From JAHEFU01 sp041395205 (GTDB taxonomy: Bacteria; 4484-113; JAFGCY01), in the NCBI GenBank assembly GCA_041395205.1, contig JAWLAZ010000001.1:1178001-1242000 (forward strand): a stretch of DNA of 64,000 bases. Direction: 5' to 3'. Below are positions 36,043-45,758 of this stretch, piece by piece. The position numbers were made by a program, and so were the translations under genes. The stretch's first letter is position 1, and each line of letters opens with the position of its first letter. The notes under the pieces were generated by a model that made no database searches, was not told the DNA's origin, and worked only from the letters and a program-made list of their open reading frames with translations.

Positions 36043-39000
36043 ATGAACGTCTGTCATTCCTTCGTACGGCCACTGCTGCCCCTGGCAGCATGCATCATCC
36101 CGGCCCTGCTGAGTGCCTGTGGCTCCGGCGGCAGTCCGGCAGCGCAGTCCATGGACTCCGGCCGGCAATCGCCCACGGCTTTCATGGCGCAGCAGCTCAG
36201 TGAGCTGGACGGCCTGCCGCTGCCGGAAGGCATGGACCAGGCAGATTGGGTTGGGCTGAAGCAGGCGATGCGCAACCAGCTCAGTGGAGCTAAAGCTGTG
36301 CTCGCGGCCCCGGTCACTCCGGCCAGCGCGCCAAAGCTCAGCCTCGACGAGGCCAGCCTGACCCTGGCCTGGGGCTACAGCTGCCAGGGTGACTACGACC
36401 AGAACAGCGAGGTCAACATCGCCGACCTGGCTCCGCTGGGCTCAGGATTCGGCGCAAGCACCAACGGGCTGGGGCCCTTCCCGCCAGGCAGTGTGGAAAG
36501 CATGGTGGATGGCGACTCCAATGGAGAACTCAACATCGCTGACCTCTCCCCGATCGGCAGCAACTTCGGCCGCCGCGTGGAGAAGTTCAACGTCTACCGT
36601 ACGCTCTCCATCGCCGACCTGCCGGCCGGCAATGCGGATCCCGTCGGCAGCGGGGCCGAGCTGCTGGGCAGTGTGGCCCATGCGGATGCGACAGGCACCC
36701 CGAGCCAGGGCCAGCTGCAGTTCAGCTTCGTCTTGGACAACGCCGCACCGGGCTGGTTCTACTTCGTGCGACCCGCCGATGGCAACACGGAGGGTACCCC
36801 CAGCAACATGACCAGCTTCGGGGCCAAACCCGACAATCTGTCCCCCATTGCCAGCTTCTCAGCGGACCCGAGCAATGGCGATGCCCCGCTCAGTGTCAGC
36901 TTCGATGCTTCGGCCAGTACGGATCCGGACGGTGCCAACAGCGACATATCTGACATCGTGCAGTTCCTCTGGGACTTTGACGGCGACGGCGTGGTGGATG
37001 AGACCACCAGCGATCCGACCACTCAGCACAGCTACCTGCAGCCGGGTCAGTTCCAGGCAACACTGCTGATCTTCGACGCCGGCGCGGGCAGTGACCTGAG
37101 CAGCGTTGCCATCAGCGTCGGGCAGGCCGGCAATACTCCACCCGTGGCTGCGCTCAGCGCTGACCCACTCAGCGGCCAGGCTCCGCTGCTTGTCAGCTTC
37201 GATGCTTCCGGCAGCACTGACGATGCCGGCAATGCCGGGCTGAGCTTCGAGTGGGACTTCGACGGCGATGGCAACTTCGACCTGAACACCGGCAACACAG
37301 CCACGGCCCAGACCACATATCAGAACGGCGGCCAGTTCGGGGCCGGCGTACGCGTCACGGACAGCGGTGGACTGTCCGCCACGGCCGCCGTCAGCCTGGA
37401 CATCGCCGCGCCGGCGGAGAACATCCCGCCGCTGGCCGTCCTCAATGCCTCCGTCACGACAGGAACAGTCCCAATGGAGGTCAGCTTCAGTTTCACAGGT
37501 TCCGGCGATCCCGATGGCAGCATCACGGAAATCGCAATGGACTTCGATGGGGACGGCACGGTGGACTTCACTTCCACATCACTGCTGTCCAGTGTGAGTT
37601 TCACATATGTGGATGGCGGTATCTTCCAGGCACTGCTGACAGTCACCGATGACAGAGGCGCGACAGCCAGTGACAGCACGGAGATCTCGGCATTCGACCC
37701 TGACAACCAGTTCCCGGACGTCCAGGCGAGCATCTCCCCCCTGACCGGCAACACCCCGCTCGAGGTGACCCTCGATGCCTCCGCCTCCAGCGATCCCGAT
37801 GGAGTGATCGAGCAGTACCAGTGGGACATTGACGGGGATTTCATATTTGACATCATCACCACGGAACCGGTCAGTCAGCATGTCTTCGAGGACGCCGGCA
37901 GCTTCAGCATCGCGCTGCGCTGCTTTGATGACGACGGCGCGGTGAGCACCGGCCTGTTCGGCGCAGTCACGGTGGAGGATCCTGCCAACCAGCCGCCCCA
38001 GGCAGCCTTCAGCTTCTCGCAGACCGGCAGCAGCTTCCCGCAGGAGTTCACCTTTGACGCCTCGGGCTCCTCGGACCCGGACGGCAGCATTGTCAGTTAC
38101 CGCCTGGATCTCGATGGCGACGGAACCTTTGAGGTCAACGGCGGCGGCAATCCACTGATCGTGCAGAAGCTGTACAGCAAGCGCAGCGTCGTCCCGGTGC
38201 TGCAGGTGACGGACAATGATGGTGCAACGGCTACGGCCGTGGGCACTGCACTGACGGTGACGGCCGGCTGGGACCTGTTCACGCTCGGCGGCATCGCCGA
38301 CAACAACGGAGCCACCAGCGCAGCAGTGATCTCACATGGACTCGCCGGCAAGCAGCGCACATTCGTGGTCGCCTATTCCGGCAATGACAACACTTCCCCG
38401 GTCAACTTCGTGAGTTCCTCAACGACCACGATTGACTTCGGCACGCCGGTGATCCCGGACGGTGCCAGCGGACCCGGGGTCCTGAGCGTGATCGAGGCCA
38501 ACGACGTCCCGCTGCTGGTCTTCCTCAGCTCCGCCTTCGACATCTCGGGAATCCGTGCCAATGACGCCGATGGCGACAGCTGGGGATCAACATTCATGAT
38601 CGAGGATCAGAGCAGTGACTTCCTGGCGACGGCCCTGATCGGCGGGGTGCCCGCTGTCGGATTTGCGGTGGATGACAAGCTCCGCTTCGAGAAGGCCCTC
38701 GATGCCGACGGCCTGGACTGGAGCTCCACCTCAGTGCTGGCCCGCGACTTCTCCGGAGTGATTGAGGCCCTGGGTTTCGCCCAGGTTGGCAACATCCCCG
38801 CCTTCTGGGTGCAGAGCGGCAGCCAGAAGCGCCTGTCGTACCTGCGGGCCCAGAACATTGATGGCACAATCTGGCCGCAGGATGACATCCAACTCAACAA
38901 CAACCTGGTGAATTCAGCACTCCACTACGGCGCCGTGATACTCAATGGCAACCCTGCCATTGCCGTCAGCCAGCTGGGCGGACTGACCCTGCGGCGCTCC

Positions 39001-39312
39001 GCTGACAACAACGGTGATAGCTGGCCCGATGGAGCGGTGATTGACACCTTCGCCGCCGCACGCACGAACGTCAACCTCGGGATCCTCAGCACCGGACCCG
39101 TTGTCAGCTACCGCGAGGGCGGGGTCTTCAAGGACCTGGTCGTGGTCTTCGCGGATGCCGTGGACGGCAGCAGCTGGGGCGAGGTGCAGTTCGTGGACAC
39201 CGCCGGTGATGTCGGCCTCGCGAGCAGCATGGTCGTATCCGGCAACCGCGTGCTGGTCACGTACATCGATGCGACGAATGGCAACGCCAAGGCCGCCTTC
39301 ATCAATCACTGA
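36043..39312 (+). CDS. Large PKD/dockerin-like lipoprotein, paralog 3
   Basis: 1089 residues; GAGGT lies before ATG 36043 as in its paralogs. The lipobox is the cleanest of the three (Leu-Leu-Ser-Ala-Cys). It has the same order of parts: helical segment with Phe-Met-Ala-Gln-Gln-Leu-Ser, paired calcium loops (Leu-Ala-Pro-Leu-Gly-Ser and Leu-Ser-Pro-Ile-Gly-Ser variants), five PKD domains and a C-terminal propeller-like region. It is more diverged than paralogs 1 and 2 throughout, so it represents the older duplication. Tandem arrangement with the same leader suggests the three are co-regulated surface proteins, perhaps alternative versions. Confidence 0.85.
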   Translation: MNVCHSFVRPLLPLAACIIPALLSACGSGGSPAAQSMDSGRQSPTAFMAQQLSELDGLPLPEGMDQADWVGLKQAMRNQLSGAKAVLAAPVTPASAPKLSLDEASLTLAWGYSCQGDYDQNSEVNIADLAPLGSGFGASTNGLGPFPPGSVESMVDGDSNGELNIADLSPIGSNFGRRVEKFNVYRTLSIADLPAGNADPVGSGAELLGSVAHADATGTPSQGQLQFSFVLDNAAPGWFYFVRPADGNTEGTPSNMTSFGAKPDNLSPIASFSADPSNGDAPLSVSFDASASTDPDGANSDISDIVQFLWDFDGDGVVDETTSDPTTQHSYLQPGQFQATLLIFDAGAGSDLSSVAISVGQAGNTPPVAALSADPLSGQAPLLVSFDASGSTDDAGNAGLSFEWDFDGDGNFDLNTGNTATAQTTYQNGGQFGAGVRVTDSGGLSATAAVSLDIAAPAENIPPLAVLNASVTTGTVPMEVSFSFTGSGDPDGSITEIAMDFDGDGTVDFTSTSLLSSVSFTYVDGGIFQALLTVTDDRGATASDSTEISAFDPDNQFPDVQASISPLTGNTPLEVTLDASASSDPDGVIEQYQWDIDGDFIFDIITTEPVSQHVFEDAGSFSIALRCFDDDGAVSTGLFGAVTVEDPANQPPQAAFSFSQTGSSFPQEFTFDASGSSDPDGSIVSYRLDLDGDGTFEVNGGGNPLIVQKLYSKRSVVPVLQVTDNDGATATAVGTALTVTAGWDLFTLGGIADNNGATSAAVISHGLAGKQRTFVVAYSGNDNTSPVNFVSSSTTTIDFGTPVIPDGASGPGVLSVIEANDVPLLVFLSSAFDISGIRANDADGDSWGSTFMIEDQSSDFLATALIGGVPAVGFAVDDKLRFEKALDADGLDWSSTSVLARDFSGVIEALGFAQVGNIPAFWVQSGSQKRLSYLRAQNIDGTIWPQDDIQLNNNLVNSALHYGAVILNGNPAIAVSQLGGLTLRRSADNNGDSWPDGAVIDTFAAARTNVNLGILSTGPVVSYREGGVFKDLVVVFADAVDGSSWGEVQFVDTAGDVGLASSMVVSGNRVLVTYIDATNGNAKAAFINH

Positions 39313-39411
39313 AAAGCGGTCGCGATAACGGGAGGAGAGCCGGCGGGCAGCTGGCACTGCCCAGGAAGTTGAACTGTGGCCTGCCGCTGCGGACACTCAC
39401 GCATGTCGGCT

Positions 39412-40608
39412 TCAGAAGCTGAGGTGGTATTCGGCAACGAAGCTCGTTTCACGGCTGCGGCCATCACCGGCGAACTCGTCATATTCGCCACGGCTCAGCT
39501 CGAGGCGCAGTTCAGCCAGTTCGCACAGCCGCCGGCCGTACATCACGGCGTAGCGGTTGCGGGCATGCTGCAGGAATTCGTCGGTCTGCTGATAGCCGAC
39601 TGCCCAGCTGTCCTGCTGGTCAGGCGTATGCGCCAGTTCGAGATTCAGTGCGCAGGGTCGGTCCCCGCGGCCATCGCCGTTGGCATCTAGATCCAGTGGG
39701 TCAAACTCATCCAGCGCCGTCACATACTCACCGATGGCATGCCAGCCGCTGCCGGCCCAGTCATACCTGCCGTACAGGTTCAGCCCCGCCACCCGCCCGG
39801 CCACCGGTCCCTCGACCAGGACGTAGTCGTGAGCTGCCAGCTGCGACAGCCAGCCGGCGCTGAACTGCCAGCCGTCCGCACACTCGGTGGCTTCGCGGCG
39901 GCTGATGTCCCACCACAGGCAGTACTCACTCAGATCGGCAGGTACGCCTTCAGCGCCCGGGTTGCCACCCTCCAGCAGTTCCAGCTCCGGATTGTAGAGC
40001 CAGGCCGCCACCCGATAGCGCTCGTCGTCAATTCCGGCACCCATGCCCTGTGCGGTCACGACGCCAAGGTCATTGCTGGCACTGTAGGTCGGGAAGTATG
40101 AATCGTTGTCAGCGAAGGGCAGCAGCATCCGGCCGAACTGGGCGAAGGCCCCGCTCTCCGGCTGTTTGTACATTCCCCAGGCTTCGTACAGCTCGACGGC
40201 TTCCTCATCCAGCATCATGCTGAAATGTCCGCTCCAGGGCCCCTGCGCCAGGTCCCAGCCGATCTCGCCCCAGTATATGCTGATGTCGCTGAGATCAGCT
40301 GAGTCATTGCCGGCGATGCGGGACCAGGATCCCTGCAGCTGGAAGTCGCCATACAGCGCATTCTCCAGAGAGACTGCGCAGGGGTCCTCCGGCTGGCAGG
40401 CGCTGCATTCGGCAAGCACAGCCAGCTGCGCTTCCAGCGCGGCGATGCGCTGCTTGAGTTCCGATAGCTCATTGCCGGTCTGCTGCGCTGTCTCCGTGCC
40501 GGTTGCCGGATCAGTCCGCGATTCCGCGGCTGCGCTTGTAGCCAGGGAAACGCTGAGCACAATCAACAGTGCTGCCCTGAACAGGCAAGGAGATATGCAG
40601 TGGTTCAT
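39412..40608 (-). CDS. LbtU-like porin
   Basis: 398 residues from Met 40608 (a longer frame to 40665 exists; the shorter start gives a good signal peptide ending Ser-Ala-Ala-Ala). A short coiled coil follows (Leu-Ser-Glu-Leu-Lys-Gln-Arg-Ile-Ala-Ala-Leu-Glu), then Cys-x2-Cys, then an amphipathic beta-strand region ending in a terminal Phe, the usual signal of outer-membrane barrels. Order and motifs (Gly-His-Phe-Ser-Met-Met-Leu-Asp-Glu-Glu, Phe-Gly-Arg-Met-Leu-Leu-Pro-Phe) resemble LbtU-type porins, first linked to siderophore uptake; substrate here unknown. It is convergent with paralog 3. Confidence 0.7.
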   Translation of the reverse strand: MNHCISPCLFRAALLIVLSVSLATSAAAESRTDPATGTETAQQTGNELSELKQRIAALEAQLAVLAECSACQPEDPCAVSLENALYGDFQLQGSWSRIAGNDSADLSDISIYWGEIGWDLAQGPWSGHFSMMLDEEAVELYEAWGMYKQPESGAFAQFGRMLLPFADNDSYFPTYSASNDLGVVTAQGMGAGIDDERYRVAAWLYNPELELLEGGNPGAEGVPADLSEYCLWWDISRREATECADGWQFSAGWLSQLAAHDYVLVEGPVAGRVAGLNLYGRYDWAGSGWHAIGEYVTALDEFDPLDLDANGDGRGDRPCALNLELAHTPDQQDSWAVGYQQTDEFLQHARNRYAVMYGRRLCELAELRLELSRGEYDEFAGDGRSRETSFVAEYHLSF

Positions 40609-40734
40609 GCCCTGTTGATCGACATTGCCAGCCCCGGCTGAAGTGGTCCTGCCAACGGAACTCATATATCTGAGTTAAGCAGAGGCACGGAGCGGATTCC
40701 AGCGAGCCCGGGATTCCTCAGGCTGGCTCGAACA

Positions 40735-42915
40735 TCAGACCTGGAACTGTGAAATCATCTCCTGCAGGTCCTGGGAGAGGCTTGCCAGCGTGGAGGCACT
40801 GTCGGTGATTTCCTGCATGTTGCTGCTCTGATGCTGGGTGGAGCTGATCACCTGTCCGCAGGCCTCGGCATTCTCCTCGGCAACGATGCTCACCGCCTGC
40901 ATCGAGCTGACGACATCATTCGTGCTGGACCTGATTTCAACCGCCGATTGATTGATCGCCTGCACGCGCAGGCTGAGTTCCTCAACCCCGTCCACCAGCT
41001 GCTGCAGAACCTCACTGGTCTTCAGCACCATGTCCGCGCCTTCATTGACTTCCCGGTCACTGGCTGACATCGAGCTGATCGTGGCCGTCATCTCCTCCTC
41101 GATGCTCTTCACCAGCCCGGTGATGCTCACCGCAGCCACGTTGCTCTCCTCCGCCAGCTTGCGCACTTCCTCGGCCACCACCGCGAAGCCGCGCCCGGCC
41201 TCACCGGCCCGGGCCGCCTCGATCGCCGCATTCAGCGCCAGCAGGTTCGTCTGGTCGGCAATACCCGTGATCGTGCCGATGAACTGGCCGATCTGCGAGG
41301 TCTTCTCTCCGAGCGCCTGCACGACCCGCGTGGTTCCCTGCAGGCTCTCCGTGGCACGCTTGATCAGCCGGGCCGCTCCCTCCGCCTGGGTCTTGCCTTC
41401 CCGGCCCGCCCGCGCAGCCTCTCCTGCGTACTGCGCCACGGCGTTGATCTCGCTCGTGACATTCTCGACGGCATGCGCGCTGCGGCTCAGGTTGTCCTGC
41501 GCGCCGGCGAGGTCACTCGTCGTCTGCTGGGCTCCGCTGGCAACCTGCTCAATGGTTCTGCTGACAGCCAGGGAGGAGCGGTTGGTTTCATCCGCTCCGG
41601 CGGACAGCTCCTCGCTGGCGCTGGCAACATGCGCCACCGCCGATTCAACCTGGCGGATCAGTTCACAGGTATGGTCCCGCATCTTCAGCATGGAAGCTGT
41701 CAGCCTGCCGATCTCATCACTGCTGCCTGACTGCGGGATCTCCACCCTGAAGTCCCCGCTGCTCATCGTCTGGGCCGTTGCCGCGAGTTGCTTCAGGGTC
41801 CGTGCCACCCTGGCTCCCACCAGCCAGCCGAGCAGAATCAGCAGCACACTGCTGACCCCGAGCACCGCAAGCAGCTGCGTGCGGGTCCTGAACACATCAC
41901 CCGAGAACTGCTGGCGCGGCACGCGGATCAGCACGCCCCAGTTCATGCCGGGGAATCCCAGCGCACCCTGCAGATGCGCGTATCCGGCAACGAGTTCCTG
42001 GCCGCTGCGGCCGTCGCTTTCCACGCAGTAGCCGGATTCACCGTCCAGCAGCCGGCCGGGCGAGATGCTGCCTGCACTCGCACTCAGGGCCTTGAACAGC
42101 GTTCCCTCGAAGTCCCTGTGCACTGCCCTGTCACCCTGCACGGTCGGGTCGTAGTCAATCACGACCCTGCCGTCGGCATCCAGCAGCAGCAGCCGGGCAG
42201 CGGGATATCCGGACTGCTCCAGGTCGTCATAGGCCACGACGAAGAAGTCCTCCACCAGCGAGAACCTGGTACGGTTGCTCCAGACCGCCATCACGTTCCC
42301 GGCTTCGTCAAGCACCGGCGAACTGTAGCCGATCGTCATGGCATCGTCGTCCGGATAGGCCTGGCGCACATCATCGTCAATGTGCAGATGCTCCACGAAT
42401 GTCCCGTCGGCAATGTCGTTGCCTTCGGAGGAGAAGGGCATGCTGGTGTAGAACTCGCCCTTCATGCAGGCCCGGAACCACTCAGCCCCAGCATAGTTCC
42501 TTTCGTAGATGAAGCCGGTGTCAAGCGGATGGCCGCTGCTGTCCCGGGAATTCACGGCGATCACGCGCCCGTCCGTGTCCACGAGAATACTCAGGTAATA
42601 GCAGCCATAGGCTGCATTGTACTTGTCCATGGCTCGGGCAATCGCATTGGCGGCCGGGTCCGGGTTGTACCAGTTGTCACGGAAGCGGATCACCTCGTTG
42701 TAGCCGAAGGCCTGCACATCGCCATAGCGCTCGAACAGGTTGCGGTCGATCTTGTCGGCCACGGATGCCGCCGCCGCCTGCAGCGCGGACATCTTGCTTT
42801 CCTCGATGCCCCTGGTCGCATTGTAGGCAACGAGCGCAATCAGGGCAGCGGGAGGCAGACCGAAGAGGAGCAGCAGCAGTACGAGCTTCGCACCAACGCC
42901 GAGGTTTCTGTTCAC
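40735..42915 (-). CDS. Methyl-accepting chemotaxis protein
   Basis: 726 residues from GTG 42915 (AGGTGAG upstream); the open frame to 43035 is not needed. A transmembrane helix (about 8-30), a large periplasmic double-Cache-type sensor (about 40-330, with Tyr-Tyr-Leu-Ser-Ile-Leu-Val-Asp and Asp-Ala-Asp-Gly-Arg-Val motifs), a second helix (about 340-360), HAMP, and a cytoplasmic signalling coiled coil. The tip is conserved: Gln-Thr-Asn-Leu-Leu-Ala-Leu-Asn-Ala-Ala-Ile-Glu-Ala-Ala-Arg-Ala-Gly-Glu (about residue 550-567). It should pass ligand signals to CheA/CheW. No other chemotaxis genes are in the window, so its partners are elsewhere. No C-terminal CheR-binding pentapeptide seen. Confidence 0.95.
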   Translation of the reverse strand: MNRNLGVGAKLVLLLLLFGLPPAALIALVAYNATRGIEESKMSALQAAAASVADKIDRNLFERYGDVQAFGYNEVIRFRDNWYNPDPAANAIARAMDKYNAAYGCYYLSILVDTDGRVIAVNSRDSSGHPLDTGFIYERNYAGAEWFRACMKGEFYTSMPFSSEGNDIADGTFVEHLHIDDDVRQAYPDDDAMTIGYSSPVLDEAGNVMAVWSNRTRFSLVEDFFVVAYDDLEQSGYPAARLLLLDADGRVVIDYDPTVQGDRAVHRDFEGTLFKALSASAGSISPGRLLDGESGYCVESDGRSGQELVAGYAHLQGALGFPGMNWGVLIRVPRQQFSGDVFRTRTQLLAVLGVSSVLLILLGWLVGARVARTLKQLAATAQTMSSGDFRVEIPQSGSSDEIGRLTASMLKMRDHTCELIRQVESAVAHVASASEELSAGADETNRSSLAVSRTIEQVASGAQQTTSDLAGAQDNLSRSAHAVENVTSEINAVAQYAGEAARAGREGKTQAEGAARLIKRATESLQGTTRVVQALGEKTSQIGQFIGTITGIADQTNLLALNAAIEAARAGEAGRGFAVVAEEVRKLAEESNVAAVSITGLVKSIEEEMTATISSMSASDREVNEGADMVLKTSEVLQQLVDGVEELSLRVQAINQSAVEIRSSTNDVVSSMQAVSIVAEENAEACGQVISSTQHQSSNMQEITDSASTLASLSQDLQEMISQFQV

Positions 42916-43025
42916 TTTGCTCACCTGGAGATTCTGCAGAGAGCCTAACACGCATTGCGGTTGCCTTTGTGAAACACTCGGTAAATCTGGCTGAACTGGC
43001 CGAGCCCTGCAGGAGTCAGGAATCC

Positions 43026-43670
43026 ATGGACACATGCGGTGGGATTCATGCGATCGGCCATAAGCGTTGGCGGCGGATCACGGCGTGGTTGGTTGCGATC
43101 ATGTTGATTGCCTACTGGACAGTGCTGCTGCCGGCATGGCGCTGGTACCGGATCGAGGATATGAAGATCTGCATACTGCAGGCTGAGCAGGATCTGGACC
43201 GGCGCCTGGAGCAGGAACTGCTGGACCTGCTACAAAGGAAGCAACATGGCAGCACGGTGCAGGTGCGCAATACCGACCCACGGATCCCGGGAGACGTGGA
43301 GTTCAGACTAATCACCCTGGCACTGACTGACAACAGGAGCCACTTCGCCGATGCCCACGGAGCGTATCTCTCCATCGGCGGCACAAAGCTGTTGCCGGAT
43401 GGCAGCAGGGAACACATCGACCTGTCCCCGTCTCCTCAGCTTCTGGCAAGCGTCAGCAAGCGTGGCCCTGCGCTGCGCAGTATTGAGGATCGGCCGCAAG
43501 ATCCCTTGTTCTACGGGAACGACCTGAGCGTAGGCAGCCTTGTCATGATTGACAACAGGAGCTGTGCCGTCAGGCTGGGCAGGTTCTCCAACTGCACTCC
43601 GCAGTCAGCCACGGCATTCTTCCACCACAGTCCGCTGTCAGGCTGGACACTGCTCGGCTGGGACAGCTGA
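43026..43670 (+). CDS. Membrane-anchored hypothetical protein
   Basis: 214 residues, divergent from the chemoreceptor. ATG 43026 has CAGGAA in front. One transmembrane segment (about 19-40, with Trp and Tyr) is followed by a Glu/Leu-rich helix (about 50-72), then a beta-rich extracytoplasmic part with Asp-rich turns and two Cys residues (Ser-Cys-Ala and Asn-Cys-Thr) that could form a disulfide. The topology resembles a small sensor or anchored binding protein, but no family is recognised. The layout (TM, helix, beta domain) is like that of the protein at 23969, though I see no clear sequence similarity. Confidence 0.6.
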   Translation: MDTCGGIHAIGHKRWRRITAWLVAIMLIAYWTVLLPAWRWYRIEDMKICILQAEQDLDRRLEQELLDLLQRKQHGSTVQVRNTDPRIPGDVEFRLITLALTDNRSHFADAHGAYLSIGGTKLLPDGSREHIDLSPSPQLLASVSKRGPALRSIEDRPQDPLFYGNDLSVGSLVMIDNRSCAVRLGRFSNCTPQSATAFFHHSPLSGWTLLGWDS

Positions 43671-43709
43671 AGCCTGGCAGCAGCAGATTCATGAAGCCGG
43701 ACATGCAAC

Positions 43710-43715
43710 TATAAT
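43710..43715 (+). promoter_or_regulatory. Consensus -10 element, probable leaderless start
   Basis: TATAAT ends six bases before the GTG at 43722, so transcription would begin at or next to the start codon. No ribosome binding site exists. The -35 region is weak (TTCATG at 43688-43693). Confidence 0.5.
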
Positions 43716-43721
43716 CTCCCC

Positions 43722-44831
43722 GTGGCAGTGAAGCACAGACAGCCCGATGAGGCCCTGCAGCAGCTCGTTGACAGCCTGCGCGAGGCAGCGCGCATCCCGG
43801 GCTGCGTGCTGTTGATTGACGACGGCTCGGGGCCTGATCCAGTCGGCATCGAATCCGGCTACAGCGATCCCGCGAACGGCAGGCCCGCCACACTGGCTGA
43901 GCATTACCCCGTCGGCAGTGTGACGAAGACCTTCGTCGCCGTGCTGACGATGCGTGCCTGGCAAGCCGGACTGCTGGACCTCGATGAACCGCTTGGGCTG
44001 CACCTGCCGGAGCTGGCCGAGCTGCTGCCGATCGCCGCTGAAGTTCCGGTGCGCCTGCTGCTCAACCACAGCAGTGGCCTGCCCAATTACTCCCTCGTGC
44101 TGGAGGGTCTGCCGCGCATCGTGGATGAGAAGCTGCTCACCTGTCACTGGGAAGAACCGGAGATCCTCGCCCTGCTGGAGAAAGCCGAGCCGCTGTATGC
44201 GCCGGGCGCGGGTTGGAACTACTGCAACACCAACTACCTGTTGCTCGGAATGCTATTGGAGCGGGTGCACAGCCGCGATCTGGCAACACTGCTGGCCGAG
44301 GAGATCAGCGGCCCGCTCGGCCTGGCTGACACGCTCTACATGGCAACGCAGGAGGTGCCGGGTCCGCTGGCCGTGCCGCATCTTTCCGCGCGTGATGGCT
44401 ACCGTGCCATCCCGGAGCTGCATGCGCCGACGCTCTGGCGCGGGGCAGGCGCAATCGTGTCCACTGCCAGCGACCTGCTGGCCTACTCGCGAGCGCTGTT
44501 CGGCGGAGGCCTGCTCGGGGTGCAGCTGACGGCGGCGATGCAGGACTGGGAGGATGTCGAGCTCTCGCGCGGGCCGGATGTCGGGCTCTACAACATCTCG
44601 GAGCTGGCCTTCGGGCTCGGGCTGTTGCGCTATGTGAAGAACGACGGGCTGGAATTCATCGGGCACCATGGCGGGATCGTCGGCTACCGCGCGGAACTGC
44701 TGTGGCTGCCACGCAGCCGGATGCACATCGTGGCTCTTGGCAACCGGCACAAGTCCGACCTCGGCCGCATTGTCTACGCCGTCGCCAGGCACTTGCTCGG
44801 CATGCCGCAGCTGCCCCGCGGCGCGGGCTAG
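43722..44831 (+). CDS. Serine hydrolase of the class C beta-lactamase family
   Basis: 369 residues with no signal peptide. The serine-reactive enzyme motifs are all present: Ser66-Val-Thr-Lys69, Tyr167-Cys-Asn169 and a late His-His-Gly-Gly motif (about 310), the standard Ser-x-x-Lys, Tyr-x-Asn and (Lys/His)-x-Gly set. The family includes class C beta-lactamases, esterases and D-aminopeptidases. The absence of a secretion signal argues against a cell-wall or antibiotic role and favours a cytoplasmic esterase or peptidase, with the substrate not predictable. A hairpin (TTGCCA-AGAGG-TGGCAA, 44939-44955) followed by T-rich sequence may terminate it. Confidence 0.85.
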   Translation: MAVKHRQPDEALQQLVDSLREAARIPGCVLLIDDGSGPDPVGIESGYSDPANGRPATLAEHYPVGSVTKTFVAVLTMRAWQAGLLDLDEPLGLHLPELAELLPIAAEVPVRLLLNHSSGLPNYSLVLEGLPRIVDEKLLTCHWEEPEILALLEKAEPLYAPGAGWNYCNTNYLLLGMLLERVHSRDLATLLAEEISGPLGLADTLYMATQEVPGPLAVPHLSARDGYRAIPELHAPTLWRGAGAIVSTASDLLAYSRALFGGGLLGVQLTAAMQDWEDVELSRGPDVGLYNISELAFGLGLLRYVKNDGLEFIGHHGGIVGYRAELLWLPRSRMHIVALGNRHKSDLGRIVYAVARHLLGMPQLPRGAG

Positions 44832-44859
44832 GAGTCCAGGCGGGGAGGTGCGGCGCAAG

Positions 44860-45136
44860 TAGCACTACCGGCAAACTGAAAGCAGAGAGCGGAAAGCAGT
44901 CCCTGAAACCCCATCGCATCGGCTCGCATCCGTTCAAGTTGCCAAGAGGTGGCAATGCTGCGGTTTTCTTAACACTGGGTCGCTGAGTCGCTGAGATGAG
45001 TGTCAAATCTCTGTGATCTCTGTGCCTCTGTGGTTAATCAGAACTGTCACGCATTCCACGCCGAAGGTCCCGCCGCAGGCGGGATTGCCACCCGGGCGCA
45101 GCGAGCCGCCTGCCGGACTGACATCCGCCCTCCTGC
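44860..45136. repeat. Repeat-rich intergenic island
   Basis: Contains decayed 7-8 bp tandem tracts (GTCGCTGA twice near 44980; ATCTCTGTG twice followed by CCTCTGTGG near 45005-45030) and hairpins (44939-44955; TCCCGC-CGCAG-GCGGGA near 45067-45083). The hairpin stems are like those of the islands at 52 and 60 kb. Confidence 0.65.
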
Positions 45137-45664
45137 TCAATCGATTGCCACCGCATCCTTAGCCGCGGGCAGGTAGTCCACGGGTTGGCGGTACTCATGC
45201 ACCGACAGTTCCCAGCTCTCGAGCCATTGCCTGTCAGCTTCACTCCGCGCGGGCAGGTGTGACAGCTCAATCCGCCATAAGTTGTCAGCCGCGAACCATT
45301 CGCAGACACCCTCGCCCGCGTGCTCGCTCCAGCCCTTGCCCTGCAGTTGCCCTGAGATGCCGGCCCGCGCCGCGTCGAAGCTGCCGGGATAGCTGAATCC
45401 CACATGCCAGGAGCGGCTTTCGTTGGCAATACCCATGCTCTCCATGGGATGCCAGGTCCTGCTTTCGCTGAGCATTGTGCGCCTGAGCTCCAGGCTGGCG
45501 GGCAGCGCAGCGGCACTGGCTCCGCGCGGGGCATGCAGCCAGCCAAGCGGCCAGTCCGGCGGATACTGCAGCGGGGCCGGGTTGCGCAGGGCGCTGAGCA
45601 CGGCCGCAATCGTGCCCATGAGGGCCAGTCCCACCACCAACGGCAGCACTCGAGTCCATTTCAT
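45137..45664 (-). CDS. Membrane-anchored hypothetical protein
   Basis: 175 residues. A basic start (Lys-Trp-Thr-Arg) and one hydrophobic segment (about 7-26) are followed by an extracytoplasmic domain with Pro/Trp-rich sequence, a single Cys and a C-terminal acidic tail. There are many Trp residues (Trp-His-Pro, Ser-Trp-His, Trp-Phe-Ala), which suggests a compact beta fold. No family recognised. It lies about 95 bp downstream of the end of the lipoprotein gene at 45759 on the same strand and may share its transcript. Confidence 0.55.
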   Translation of the reverse strand: MKWTRVLPLVVGLALMGTIAAVLSALRNPAPLQYPPDWPLGWLHAPRGASAAALPASLELRRTMLSESRTWHPMESMGIANESRSWHVGFSYPGSFDAARAGISGQLQGKGWSEHAGEGVCEWFAADNLWRIELSHLPARSEADRQWLESWELSVHEYRQPVDYLPAAKDAVAID

Positions 45665-45758
45665 CCCAGCTACTATGACGCCTCAGATTGCGCATTTGGT
45701 TCGCCCGGGCGAACCGCTCCGTGATCAGCGGAAAATCAGAATGCCAGACCAGAGGAAA

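Noticed and set aside
43722..44831. True beta-lactamase resistance gene
   Set aside because: The motifs fit the superfamily, but there is no signal peptide and the family is functionally broad, so resistance cannot be claimed.
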